Shown here piece by piece: positions 16,604 through 24,229 of a stretch of DNA of 64,000 nucleotides; the first letter of the stretch is position 1, and each line of letters opens with the position of its first letter. The stretch is from Nonomuraea glycinis (GTDB lineage Bacteria; Actinomycetota; Actinomycetes; Streptosporangiales; Streptosporangiaceae): NCBI RefSeq assembly GCF_014646515.1, contig NZ_BMNK01000003.1, positions 577,456 to 641,455 of the forward strand. Reading direction: 5' to 3'. The notes beneath the pieces were generated by a model. It worked only from the letters and a program-made list of their open reading frames with translations. It did not search any database and had not been told where the DNA came from. Made by a program: the position numbers and the translations under genes.

Positions 16604-16848
16604 GCCGGCCTGAAACTCCGCGCGCTGCTCGCCAACGGCGACTTCGACCGCTACTGGACCTGCCATCTGGGCCAAGAGCACCAGCGCAACCACCGCACGA
16701 CCTGGGCCGGCCCGCCGGGGAGCGCAGGATCTGGCGGGACTGCTTCACGACTCTGCCGGAGGCGCGCCTCCTGACCCGCGCGGAGGTGGACAAGCTGCTC
16801 GATCAGCCCGTCCCCAAGATGCCCGGGCCGATCGGGAACATGCTGTGA
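16604..16848 (+). pseudogene. Transposase-like and other gene fragments
   Basis: Frame from 16604 reads [18 protein letters not shown] followed by [10 protein letters not shown], which resembles the C-terminal end of ISKra4-type transposases. From about 16735 another frame reads [20 protein letters not shown] and closes at 16848, resembling the end of an unrelated gene. Neither has an upstream part. They are best read as recombination debris. The ISKra4 assignment rests on memory of the C-terminal motif and needs a search. Confidence 0.35.
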
Positions 16849-16860
16849 CCTGCCTGAGTG

Positions 16861-17316
16861 TCAGCGGCCCCGGTGTACGTACTGGTTGTAGCGAGTGGTG
16901 GTGTTGACGCAGTGAAAGTCAGATTTCTTGTTGTAGACGCACAGCTCCAGAGCGACCGCCGATATGGCCCGGGAGCCGGAGCGGACGTAGTTTCCGAAGT
17001 TGGTGCCTTTGTCGCGGCAGCCGTTGGTGTCCTTTTTCCAGGCGCCTGTGTGCCAGCTTCCGGTGGTGTATTTCCATACGGCCCGGGCCTTCACCGGAAG
17101 ATTGTCATGGGGGCAGAGGTCCCGAACCTTCAAGTTCCGGAAGACGACCTTCGTCCGGCTGACGAAGTCGACGGTTACCTGGGCGTACCCGTTGCCGCCG
17201 CTCGGGCGTGTCGTGCGGCCGGAAGACACTCCGTCCCTCGCCTGCGCCGGGCTTGCCACCAGCAGTCCGCTCAATGTTGCGATGGCCAGCGCGGCGCTCA
17301 GGATACGGGTCTTCAA
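16861..17316 (-). CDS. Small secreted cysteine-containing protein
   Basis: 151 residues from a TTG start at 17316, supported by AGAGGA upstream and an immediate signal peptide (LSAALAIATLSGLLVASPAQA). The mature domain of about 125 residues is basic and aromatic, with four cysteines (DLCPHD, NGCRDK, ELCVYN, FHCVNT) able to form two disulphides. The pattern is beta-rich (YAQVTVDFVSRTKVVFRNLKVRD). No catalytic motif is seen. It is similar in general build to small actinomycete secreted proteins of unknown role. Confidence 0.65.
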   Translation of the reverse strand: MKTRILSAALAIATLSGLLVASPAQARDGVSSGRTTRPSGGNGYAQVTVDFVSRTKVVFRNLKVRDLCPHDNLPVKARAVWKYTTGSWHTGAWKKDTNGCRDKGTNFGNYVRSGSRAISAVALELCVYNKKSDFHCVNTTTRYNQYVHRGR

Positions 17317-17672
17317 CAGTCCTCTAGCAAGAGATGGCCTAGTTGGCCCTGAACCCTAGGGAGGATCTGCCTGATGATCAACCCTGCTTCGAATGGTGAG
17401 ACGCCCGGTGAGCCTCGGCGGGCGGCAGAGCGGTGTCGGCCGCGGTGGTGCCGGAACGCCGACGGTCCGTCCATCTCACGTCCGGCGACGCCGGCGAGGA
17501 ACTGGTCGCGGTCGTCGTGCTCGCGCGGCCGCGTCGCCGCCTCGTGCACGAACGAACGCTGGGGGCGGCTCATGTGCAAGGCACACAGGTGACATGGGGC
17601 GTCTCGCCGTCCGAAGCTCGATCAGCAACTTGATCACGGCCCATCCCTGGCCCACAGCTTATGAGCGTCAAC
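17317..17672. other. No intact gene between secreted protein and attL
   Basis: Overlapping open frames only. One plus frame (GEELVAVVVLARPRRRLVHE) may be gene debris. The right part runs into the tRNA-flank repeat. Confidence 0.35.
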
Positions 17673-17763
17673 GAGAACGGGCGGGACTCCATGAGACTGG
17701 AGGCCCGCCCGTACCTACGATGTTCGCCCTGGCCAGCGGCCATAACCGCCGGTCAAGATCGTG
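17673..17763. repeat. Copy B of the tRNA-Arg 3'-flank repeat
   Basis: Same length (91 bases) and nearly the same sequence as 38850-38940, including the hairpin (one arm mismatch). It runs straight into the duplicated tRNA 3' end. Confidence 0.8.
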
Positions 17764-17804
17764 TGCCCCCTGTAGGATTCGAACCTACGCACCCGGCTCC
17801 GGAG
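17764..17804. repeat. attL: duplicated 3' end of tRNA-Arg
   Basis: 41 bases identical to 38941-38981, that is the T arm, acceptor 3' side and part of the anticodon arm of the tRNA. The match ends abruptly after CCGGAG, so no complete tRNA exists here. It is the left boundary of the integrative element. Confidence 0.9.
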
Positions 17805-17879
17805 AGGAGTGCGGTTGCAGACCCTACCACGCACTTGAGCTGCGAAAACGAGCCTTAACCTGCGTCTCCAAGCCGGCCC

Positions 17880-17901
17880 GGTCCATGACTGGTCCACGAG
17901 A
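17880..17901. repeat. Tandem 11-base boxes near attL (possible integrase arm sites)
   Basis: GGTCCATGACT followed directly by GGTCCACGAGA. The same 11-base tandem (GGTCCACAACT, GGTCCACAACC) lies at 38815-38836 beside attR, in the same orientation. The rest of 17805-18096 has no gene. Confidence 0.5.
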
Positions 17902-18096
17902 CCCGTATCCATTGATCCGTAAGCGGCTCGCATGCTCGGCGGACGATCAGTCGTTCGACGCTCAGCGGTTCCCGAGGAGCCACTGCCCCGGCGACAGCAG
18001 AACTCCAACCAGCCGCAGAAGTTCAGCTGGGAGCACAGTCACATCCATACGGTTCATTCTCAAGCAAAATTTACTGAGATCAGCTATGCTCTCCGC

Positions 18097-18903
18097 ATGA
18101 CTGAGAAGGATGATGCGCTCGGCGACTTGAGGGACGCCGACGTGCTCAAGGCTCTGTGCTGGGCCTGGGACAGCGCCGTGCAGCATGCTCTGGACTCGTA
18201 CGAGCCCACGACTGGTCACCATCAGGGTTGGGTGGGGTACACCGCCTGGACGATCCTCGTTGACCGCTTGGACCGAGTGTTCTCGTGTGAGCGCTTCTCC
18301 GTGAACCCGAACGACACGTTCGAGGTCGGGGAAGATCTGGTCGCTGAGGGCCTGCTGTCCGGTGAGTACGAGGCCATGCCCCGTCTGATTCCCGGTCTTG
18401 TCGTGCGCGACGACCTGAATGGGTCTCCCGGATGGCGCTACAAGGAGTGGCGCTTCCTTCTCCAGTCCTTCGGCGGTAAGGATGTGGACAGCATCCCATG
18501 GCCGCAGGCGCGGCCCACCAAAAAGGCCGTCGCCACGCAGCCCTATCCTGACGAGATGGTGCTTCCGGGCTTCGAGCAGCTCATGGCGATCGATGTCCTC
18601 GCCGACGTTCTCAAGACACCGGTCAGCGACCTTACCGTGGTGACCCTAGTCGCGGCGTGGGCGATCGACGCGCATACCAAGGGTTCTGAGCTTCACCTCG
18701 GTCGACCGCGTTATAACCGGAAGGGATCGGAGGCCTGGCACTGGCGTGTCGAGCTGCGGAACGGTCCTCCTGATGGAAGACAGGGCATTGACCCCATCCC
18801 CGCCACTCCGCCTAAGAGTCCTTCGCCTCAGGAGGTGCAGGACGCCGAGGTCACGCTTCGCGCTATGCCGCGCAAGGCTAATTCACAGAAAGACGAAGGG
18901 TGA
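18097..18903 (+). CDS. Hypothetical protein coupled to an XRE/ImmA protein
   Basis: 268 residues from ATG 18097. The N-terminal half is acidic and helical (MTEKDDALGDLRDADVLKALCWAWDSAVQHALDSYEP), with TTGHHQGWVGYTAWTILVDRLDRVF. There is a middle region (YKEWRFLLQSFGGKD) and a proline-rich tail. No membrane span or catalytic motif is evident. Its TGA overlaps the GTG of the next gene by four bases, so the two are translated together at a fixed ratio, as in toxin-antitoxin or regulator-partner pairs. It is the first gene inside the AICE left end. Function unknown. Confidence 0.7.
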   Translation: MTEKDDALGDLRDADVLKALCWAWDSAVQHALDSYEPTTGHHQGWVGYTAWTILVDRLDRVFSCERFSVNPNDTFEVGEDLVAEGLLSGEYEAMPRLIPGLVVRDDLNGSPGWRYKEWRFLLQSFGGKDVDSIPWPQARPTKKAVATQPYPDEMVLPGFEQLMAIDVLADVLKTPVSDLTVVTLVAAWAIDAHTKGSELHLGRPRYNRKGSEAWHWRVELRNGPPDGRQGIDPIPATPPKSPSPQEVQDAEVTLRAMPRKANSQKDEG

Positions 18904-20090
18904 ACAACCAGCAATACAGGGCAGGGATAACAGAGGCAGCTAAGCTTTTCGTCGGAAGCCGTCTCAAATTGGCGCGCCAGCTAGCTGGACTCCGCAAAGT
19001 CGAGCTAGCAGCACAAATTGAGAAGACACCGACAGCGATTGCAGGCTACGAGTCTGGGCGTACACGTCCTGCTCCCGCCACAGTTGCTCAGTTGTCTGTG
19101 GCGCTCGGGGTGGAACCAAGTTTCTTCTTGGCTACCCCGAGCACCATGCTCTCGCCCTCATCAAATGTCATACCGCACTTTCGGTCGCTAAGGACTACAA
19201 CGCAAGTTGTGCGGGATCAAGCGACCGCCTACGGATGGATAGTTCACGATATTGTACAGACGCTCGAACGATATGTAGATATGCCGCAATGCCGAATTCC
19301 ATCACTCCCCGTGCCGGTAGATAGCGAAACGACGTCAGAGCCTGTCATTGCCGCACAGGAACTGCGTAAGGCATGGGGAATCGAGAAGGGGCCTATCGCA
19401 CACCTTCTGCGGTCTGCAGAGAACAATGGAATTGTAGCGGCCTTCGGTCCAGCCCAATCGGCCTCTGTGGATGCATATTCGTTTGAAACGCCACACCGGC
19501 CTATAGTAATCCTAAACCCAATAAAGGATGATTACTATAGGCAGCGATTTGACCTTGCTCATGAACTGGGTCATCTGGTAATGCACTTGGACGTAGAGCC
19601 AGGAGGGCGCCTAGTAGAACTGCAAGCTCACCATTTTGCTTCGGAGCTGCTTATGCCGGAAAGTGAAATAATCGGCCAGCTACCCCGCCGCCTTAATTGG
19701 TCGCAGCTCCTTACTTTGAAGGAGTATTGGGGCGTGAGCATGCAGGCACTTCTATATAGGGCCAGGGAGTTGGGTACTCTATCTGATATAACCTACCGAA
19801 ATGCCATGATTAGAATGTCCAAGGAAGGGTGGCGTCGCCAGGAGCCGGGACGTCATCCTGGGCTTGAGCAGCCCTCAATACTCCCGAAGTCTCTTGAGCT
19901 CTTGGAGAGCGCAGGAATCGCGGCGGTTATTATAGCGCGCGAGGCACGTGCACCCATGAACCTTTTCTCAACGGCCACCGCACGTCAACCGACACTATCG
20001 AACGCGACGGCAGAAGAACTCACCATTGAGGCCCACGATTTTGCAAGCCCGGAGAAGGGAGGGAGGGTATTCTCTCTGTTCGATAACTAG
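18900..20090 (+). CDS. XRE-family regulator with ImmA/IrrE-type zinc peptidase domain
   Basis: 396 residues from GTG 18900. An HTH_XRE domain at about residues 20-75 (LKLARQLAGLRKVELAAQIEKTPTAIAGYESGRTRP) is followed by an ImmA/IrrE domain with the zinc motif HELGH at 221-225 (FDLAHELGHLVMH) and the partner stretch AHHFASELLMP. Proteins of this layout regulate mobile elements by cleaving a repressor or act as toxin/antitoxin partners. The C-terminal 100 residues are less conserved. Codon use is clearly lower in GC than the chromosome. With the coupled upstream protein and the nuclease downstream it could form a phage-response or defence unit; this is inference. Confidence 0.85.
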   Translation: MNNQQYRAGITEAAKLFVGSRLKLARQLAGLRKVELAAQIEKTPTAIAGYESGRTRPAPATVAQLSVALGVEPSFFLATPSTMLSPSSNVIPHFRSLRTTTQVVRDQATAYGWIVHDIVQTLERYVDMPQCRIPSLPVPVDSETTSEPVIAAQELRKAWGIEKGPIAHLLRSAENNGIVAAFGPAQSASVDAYSFETPHRPIVILNPIKDDYYRQRFDLAHELGHLVMHLDVEPGGRLVELQAHHFASELLMPESEIIGQLPRRLNWSQLLTLKEYWGVSMQALLYRARELGTLSDITYRNAMIRMSKEGWRRQEPGRHPGLEQPSILPKSLELLESAGIAAVIIAREARAPMNLFSTATARQPTLSNATAEELTIEAHDFASPEKGGRVFSLFDN

Positions 20091-20209
20091 AGCTTCTCTC
20101 GTCGCGAACCTTGAGGAATGGCGAACCTGGCAGAAGCAGGGCTCGATGCAGCGAGGAGACCATAGGTACACACCGCCCTTCGCCAGATTTCCTTTTTTAA
20201 GCTATCTCC

Positions 20210-20267
20210 ATTTCGGGGACAGTCTCTCTACCCGGAATAGACTCCCCGGAAAGACTGTCCCCGAAAT
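20210..20267. repeat. 16-base perfect inverted repeat in the AT-richer gap
   Basis: ATTTCGGGGACAGTCT at 20210-20225 and its exact complement at 20252-20267 flank a 26-base loop. It lies in the 220-base gap between the XRE/ImmA gene and the nuclease. It could be a terminator, a regulator site, or the ends of a tiny deleted insertion. Confidence 0.6.
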
Positions 20268-20310
20268 GCCCTCTTGTTCATATCCCTCCATACGGCGAAG
20301 GGTGGCAGCA

Positions 20311-21087
20311 ATGTCCAGCGATTCATTCAGTACCGATAATGAGCATCAAACGGTCGTTCCCACACCTCAGCAATGGGCACGGTATGAAGAGGAGGTGCGC
20401 AGGATGCTTGCGAAGCTCGATGAGGACGCACTTGTGCGTAGGGATGTTTCGGTCCCAGGCACTCTTAGTGGTGAGACGAGACAAGTCGATGTGCTGATAA
20501 TGGGATCTCTATCTGGCCAAGACATAAGTATAGCGGTTGAGTGTAAACACTATAAGCGCAAGCTTGGCATTGGGATAGTGGATGAATTCGCGGGCAAGCT
20601 CCAGGACTTAAATGTCGAGCGGGGTTTGCTATTCGCACTTAACGGCTTTACGCAACCGGCACAGAACCGCGCGGCAGGAGCAAGGGTACCGAAGATTGTC
20701 TTGAGCAGCCTTGCCTCATACGACCATACTCCTGCAGATCTCGATTCTCTGTTTACGGGTTTGGGAGATTGCCCACACCCCAACTGCTACACGGGGGACA
20801 TTGGATGGTACGTCTGGATAGCCACCATAGAGGATAGCGAACCCGACACTCTGGAATTTGGCACCTGCGATATCTGTGGGACACAGGCGCTCCGCTGTTC
20901 GGAGTGCGAGGATATAGTCGATTTTTCTTGGAGCGAGAGTTCCTGTGGATGCGAAACCGATTACAGCCTTATCGAAGACCGTAAAGGAATTGATGTGAAG
21001 GAGATCGAAAGACGCATAGATGGAACAATCGTCACGTTCAATCCTGACTTCTCCCGGGGCGTGACCTACCGCACGCGTAGTGATTGA
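20311..21087 (+). CDS. Mrr-like restriction endonuclease with C-terminal cysteine-rich domain
   Basis: 258 residues from ATG 20311; the open frame continues upstream but crosses the inverted repeat and has no start signal. The Mrr_cat-type PD-(D/E)XK core is visible: Asp60 in RQVDVLIMG, then VECKHYK with Glu77 and Lys79, and GIGIVDEFAGKLQDL. C-terminal residues about 140-215 contain pairs CPHPNC, CDICG, CSECED and CGCE, likely one or two zinc knuckles. Such enzymes cut modified or foreign DNA and are frequent in defence islands. It is probably a type IV-like restriction enzyme or a nuclease effector of the preceding pair. GC content is low for this genome. Confidence 0.75.
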   Translation: MSSDSFSTDNEHQTVVPTPQQWARYEEEVRRMLAKLDEDALVRRDVSVPGTLSGETRQVDVLIMGSLSGQDISIAVECKHYKRKLGIGIVDEFAGKLQDLNVERGLLFALNGFTQPAQNRAAGARVPKIVLSSLASYDHTPADLDSLFTGLGDCPHPNCYTGDIGWYVWIATIEDSEPDTLEFGTCDICGTQALRCSECEDIVDFSWSESSCGCETDYSLIEDRKGIDVKEIERRIDGTIVTFNPDFSRGVTYRTRSD

Positions 21088-21227
21088 CCTGGCCACCCGC
21101 CACAGGCAAGGCGTGCATTATACGAACGCTCGACATTGTCGAGTTCATAGCGTGCGGCCTCCGTGATGCCGCCATATGCTCCATGTTCGGGATTGCCCTA
21201 CGCCGTGCCCGTTCCTCATCTATGGAA

Positions 21228-21683
21228 TTAATCGCAGTCGGATGGTTCGTGGACGAAGAGTTCCACGTGATCACTGCGTAGCACCTTTCGATGCTTGCGT
21301 GCTCCAGGGAAGATTTCGAAGACGGGCACGCCCTCGGGCATGCCGCCGAATTCACGCAGTTCTGCTGGTGTGGCGAGGTCTCGCCGTTCGTCTGGTGTAG
21401 GCATGCGGGCAACCACGCGAGCTCCGGGCGGCACGGGGTACGCCTCCCGTGTCGGCTCAACAGCCACCATCGACCCCCGCTTGCGGACTGTGGTGATCCG
21501 CCCCTCGGCCCGTAGGTACGCCAGCGCTTCGCGAACGGTGTCGCGGCCCACCTCGTACATCTGCGCCAGTTGGGCCTCTGAAGGCAACCACGCTCCTGGC
21601 CGGTAGCGGCCGGCGGTGATGTCGTCGCGGATCGCATTGGCGACCTGCCGATACACCGGCACCCCAGAGCTGTAGTCGATCAC
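21228..21683 (-). CDS. GntR-family regulator
   Basis: About 151 residues from GTG 21683 (a TTG at 21692 is also possible). The winged helix at residues about 1-70 is typical: VPVYRQVANAIRDDITAGRYRPG, LPSEAQLAQMYEVGRDTVREALAYLRAEGRI. The short C-terminal part has RMPTPDERRDLATPAELREFGGMPEGVPVFEI, as in truncated UTRA-type actinomycete regulators. AICE transfer genes are commonly repressed by GntR proteins (KorSA in pSAM2), so this or the triple-HTH protein is a candidate for binding the operator at 25868. A decayed relative lies at 15460-15669. Confidence 0.8.
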   Translation of the reverse strand: MIDYSSGVPVYRQVANAIRDDITAGRYRPGAWLPSEAQLAQMYEVGRDTVREALAYLRAEGRITTVRKRGSMVAVEPTREAYPVPPGARVVARMPTPDERRDLATPAELREFGGMPEGVPVFEIFPGARKHRKVLRSDHVELFVHEPSDCD

Positions 21684-21821
21684 AGCACACAAGTCTCACG
21701 CGGCTATGTTGCCATGAGCCTTGTGGCTATGAGGCCCTAGAGTTAACGTGGGCAAACGTCAGCCTGCAAGGATTTTTGACTGACTTCCCTGCCCAACGCA
21801 ACACGGGGAGATCAATCCCGC

Positions 21822-22091
21822 ATGACTTCCATACTCGGTGTCTCGCCTCACGACCTGCGTGGCGCGTTCAGACGCTTCTACGTGTGGCGCAACCAGCTCG
21901 GCGTCTGGCGGGCAAGGCCGCTGCCCAAACTGGCCGCCGACGAGATCGCCTATGGCGTCAAGCCGCAGCTCGAAGCCGACACGCTTCTAGAGCTCGCCTT
22001 CGCCTGCGCATGGCAGCGATGCCGCCGCAACGTCTTCCGCTACCTGCAGGAGTACGCCACAGAAGGGCCGAGTAACCGTGTCGGCTCCTGA
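21822..22091 (+). CDS. Small hypothetical AICE protein
   Basis: 89 residues from ATG 21822. It is basic and helical, with no membrane span: MTSILGVSPHDLRGAFRRFYVWRNQLGVWRARPLPKLAADEI and LLELAFACAWQRCRRNVFRYLQEY. It overlaps the next small gene by 14 bases. No family is recognised; small coupled pairs of this kind are common in actinomycete elements. Confidence 0.55.
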   Translation: MTSILGVSPHDLRGAFRRFYVWRNQLGVWRARPLPKLAADEIAYGVKPQLEADTLLELAFACAWQRCRRNVFRYLQEYATEGPSNRVGS

Positions 22092-22443
22092 TGCGCCCGA
22101 ACCGTACTGGGAACCTTACCTACGTCCTCGGGGAGACCACATTCGGATCAAGGAGACATCGTGCTGCGGAGTGTATGAGTGGGCGAGCCAGGGCGGCCAG
22201 TTCTTCGTTCTCCGTGCTGTGTATCCCGAGGGCTACGAGGAGGCCGGTCGGGGATGCTACAAGCACGCGCGTGAGGTCTGGGTGATGCTCATCGCCGGCT
22301 TCGAGAAGAGACACAGATGCAAAGACCCGGACGATGTCATCGCCGAAGCCTGGTGGCGTAGCCGCACACGGCTGGCCAGGAGGAGGCCAAGGCCTAAACG
22401 GTCGCGTACATCTGCCGGAGGCGCTGCTCCAGGGGATGCATAG
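22078..22443 (+). CDS. Small hypothetical AICE protein
   Basis: 121 residues from GTG 22078, overlapping the preceding gene. Tryptophan/tyrosine-rich N-terminal part (YWEPYLRPRGDHIRIK), a conserved-looking CCGVYEWASQGGQFFVLR core, then REVWVMLIAGFEKRH and a basic tail (RRRPRPKRSR). It is possibly nucleic-acid binding through the tail. No family is recognised. Confidence 0.5.
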   Translation: MSAPDAPEPYWEPYLRPRGDHIRIKETSCCGVYEWASQGGQFFVLRAVYPEGYEEAGRGCYKHAREVWVMLIAGFEKRHRCKDPDDVIAEAWWRSRTRLARRRPRPKRSRTSAGGAAPGDA

Positions 22444-22631
22444 ACCGTCCACCGCCCCTCATGGTCCGCGCTCAGAAACCTCGACTGAGACTTGGTGGCC
22501 GGCTCGACGCCGCTCACCCTCGTGGCTCCATCGAAGGGAAGACTCCAGAAAAGGCGTGGAGCCGCGATACTTCGCAGGTCTTGGCCTGTCCGCCCTACCC
22601 TAGAGACGATATGCCTCGGCGAGGGAGCGCG

Positions 22632-23321
22632 ATGAGCAAGGCGAAGGATGGCCCCACCTACGTTCGGATAGCCGAAGATATCCGCCGTCGCATTCGCGAA
22701 GGAGATCCGCCCGCCGGCGGAATGCTGCCCTCCGAGGCCGAGCTTGCTCGTACGTACAGTGTAGCGAGAGGAACCGTTCGTCAAGCTGTCGCCGAGCTGG
22801 AGCGCACGGGACTAGTGCTCAGCGAGGCAGGCCGGGGGCGCAGGGTGGTGGGAGACGGCCTGCCAGGCGCCGACCGCACCGCCTCGGCCCAGTACGAAAC
22901 GATCGCCAAGGCTCTACGCAAACGCATCGAGAGCGGCGAGCTCGCGCCCGGCCAGCAACTACCGGGCGAAGCCGCGGCCGCGGATGAGTACGGCGTCTCG
23001 AAGGGGACTGTCCGGCAGGCGTTCCAACTGCTCGCCTCTGAACAGCTGATTGCCGCCGTCCATGGCAAAGGGTGGTTCGTCGGTGGGCCCGATCATGCGC
23101 GTACGCGTGCTGACGACGTGGCCGCCGTCCTACGGCAGGAAATAGCCGGCGGGAGGTTCGCCGTTGGTGCTGTGCTTCCCGGAGAGAATGTACTGGCCCA
23201 AGAGCGAGGTGTTGGTCGTATCACCGTCAGGAGGGCGTTCGCGCTGCTAGAAGCAGAAGGGATAGTCGAGAAGCGGGCCGGAAGAGGCCGCGTGGTCAAG
23301 ACGCAACCAAAGGGCTCCTAG
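22632..23321 (+). CDS. GntR-like protein with three tandem winged-helix domains
   Basis: 229 residues from ATG 22632 (GAGGGAG upstream). Three consecutive GntR winged helices are visible, each with the LPSEAELA / RGTVRQAVAEL pattern. Domain 1, residues about 8-72, has MLPSEAELARTYSVARGTVRQ. Domain 2, about 84-150, has QLPGEAAAADEYGVSKGTVRQ. Domain 3, about 158-222, has VLPGENVLAQERGVGRITVRR. There is no ligand-binding domain (FCD or UTRA). Normal GntR proteins have one winged helix plus an effector domain. Three DNA-reading heads on one chain suggest binding to repeated operators, for example the four half-sites at 25868-25907. It is overlapped by one base by the kinase gene. Confidence 0.85.
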   Translation: MSKAKDGPTYVRIAEDIRRRIREGDPPAGGMLPSEAELARTYSVARGTVRQAVAELERTGLVLSEAGRGRRVVGDGLPGADRTASAQYETIAKALRKRIESGELAPGQQLPGEAAAADEYGVSKGTVRQAFQLLASEQLIAAVHGKGWFVGGPDHARTRADDVAAVLRQEIAGGRFAVGAVLPGENVLAQERGVGRITVRRAFALLEAEGIVEKRAGRGRVVKTQPKGS

Positions 23322-24229
23322 TGACCGTGTTCCAGTCAGCCGCAGTCCCGTTCACCTCTCAGGAAGCACGGGCGACCCTCCAAGAGGCTTGCAAGGTCGC
23401 TGGCCTCGCGAGCGAAGACGCGCGGCTGATCCGCCTCGGCGAGAATGCTCTCTTCGTCCTGGAGGCCGAACGGGTCGTCGTGCGCATCGCGCGGAGCCTG
23501 GACGTGCTTGACGATGCTCGCAAAGAGGTGGCCGTGTCCGCATGGCTTCATGAGGCGGGACTGCCGGCGGCGCGAACGACCCATCACCCCCAACCTCTCG
23601 TTGTCAGGGACAGGCCCGTCACGCTGTGGCACTTCATCGACAACGGCGGTGATGCCGCGACTTTGACTGATCTGGCCGAGGTTCTGCGGGCTCTCCATCA
23701 GTTGCCGGTTCCTGAAGCCCTGGCGCTGCCACAGCTCGACATCCTTGGGCGCGTCTCCGAACGCATCTCCTCGGCCAATGGTCTCTCGGACGAGGAACGC
23801 CACTTCCTGCTGAGGAAGTACCATCAGCTCCGGACAGCCTATGGGGCTCTGCATTTCCCTCTCGATGCCTGCGCCGTACATGGTGACGCTCACTCTGACA
23901 ACCTCATCAAGGCCACTGACGGCACCATCGTGCTGATCGACTTGGAGCGGTTCGCCTTCGGCCCTCCTGAGACCGATCTCGCTGTCACAGCCCTTGAACA
24001 CTCTCTGGGTTGGGGCACCCGTGCCGAATATGACCAGTTCGCGGAGCGCTACGGCTTCGATGTCCTGGCGTGGGAGGGCTATCCCGTGCTCAGAGACATT
24101 AACGAGTTGAAGATGACGACATGGCTGATGCAGAACGTCAACGAAGATGAGGCCATCGCTCGCGAGTTCCGTAATCGCCTTTTCTGCCTGCAGAATCCGG
24201 ACGCGCCTCGCCAGTGGCAGGCTTTCTAA
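23321..24229 (+). CDS. Aminoglycoside phosphotransferase-fold kinase
   Basis: 302 residues from GTG 23321, whose first base is the last base of the preceding stop codon. The N-lobe lysine lies in VVVRIARSLD-like context (an R or K replaces the usual Lys), and the catalytic loop is VHGDAHSDNLI near residue 187. The metal-binding Asp is in VLIDLERFAFGPPETDLA. Kinases of this fold phosphorylate antibiotics, homoserine or other small molecules. Pairing of GntR and APH-fold genes recurs in AICEs, which suggests a role in element regulation or host metabolism rather than drug resistance. Substrate unknown. Confidence 0.85.
   Translation: MTVFQSAAVPFTSQEARATLQEACKVAGLASEDARLIRLGENALFVLEAERVVVRIARSLDVLDDARKEVAVSAWLHEAGLPAARTTHHPQPLVVRDRPVTLWHFIDNGGDAATLTDLAEVLRALHQLPVPEALALPQLDILGRVSERISSANGLSDEERHFLLRKYHQLRTAYGALHFPLDACAVHGDAHSDNLIKATDGTIVLIDLERFAFGPPETDLAVTALEHSLGWGTRAEYDQFAERYGFDVLAWEGYPVLRDINELKMTTWLMQNVNEDEAIAREFRNRLFCLQNPDAPRQWQAF

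Noticed and set aside
17764..17836. Second tRNA gene at attL
   Set aside because: Only the 3' half matches; the D arm and 5' acceptor strand are missing, so it is an attachment-site remnant.
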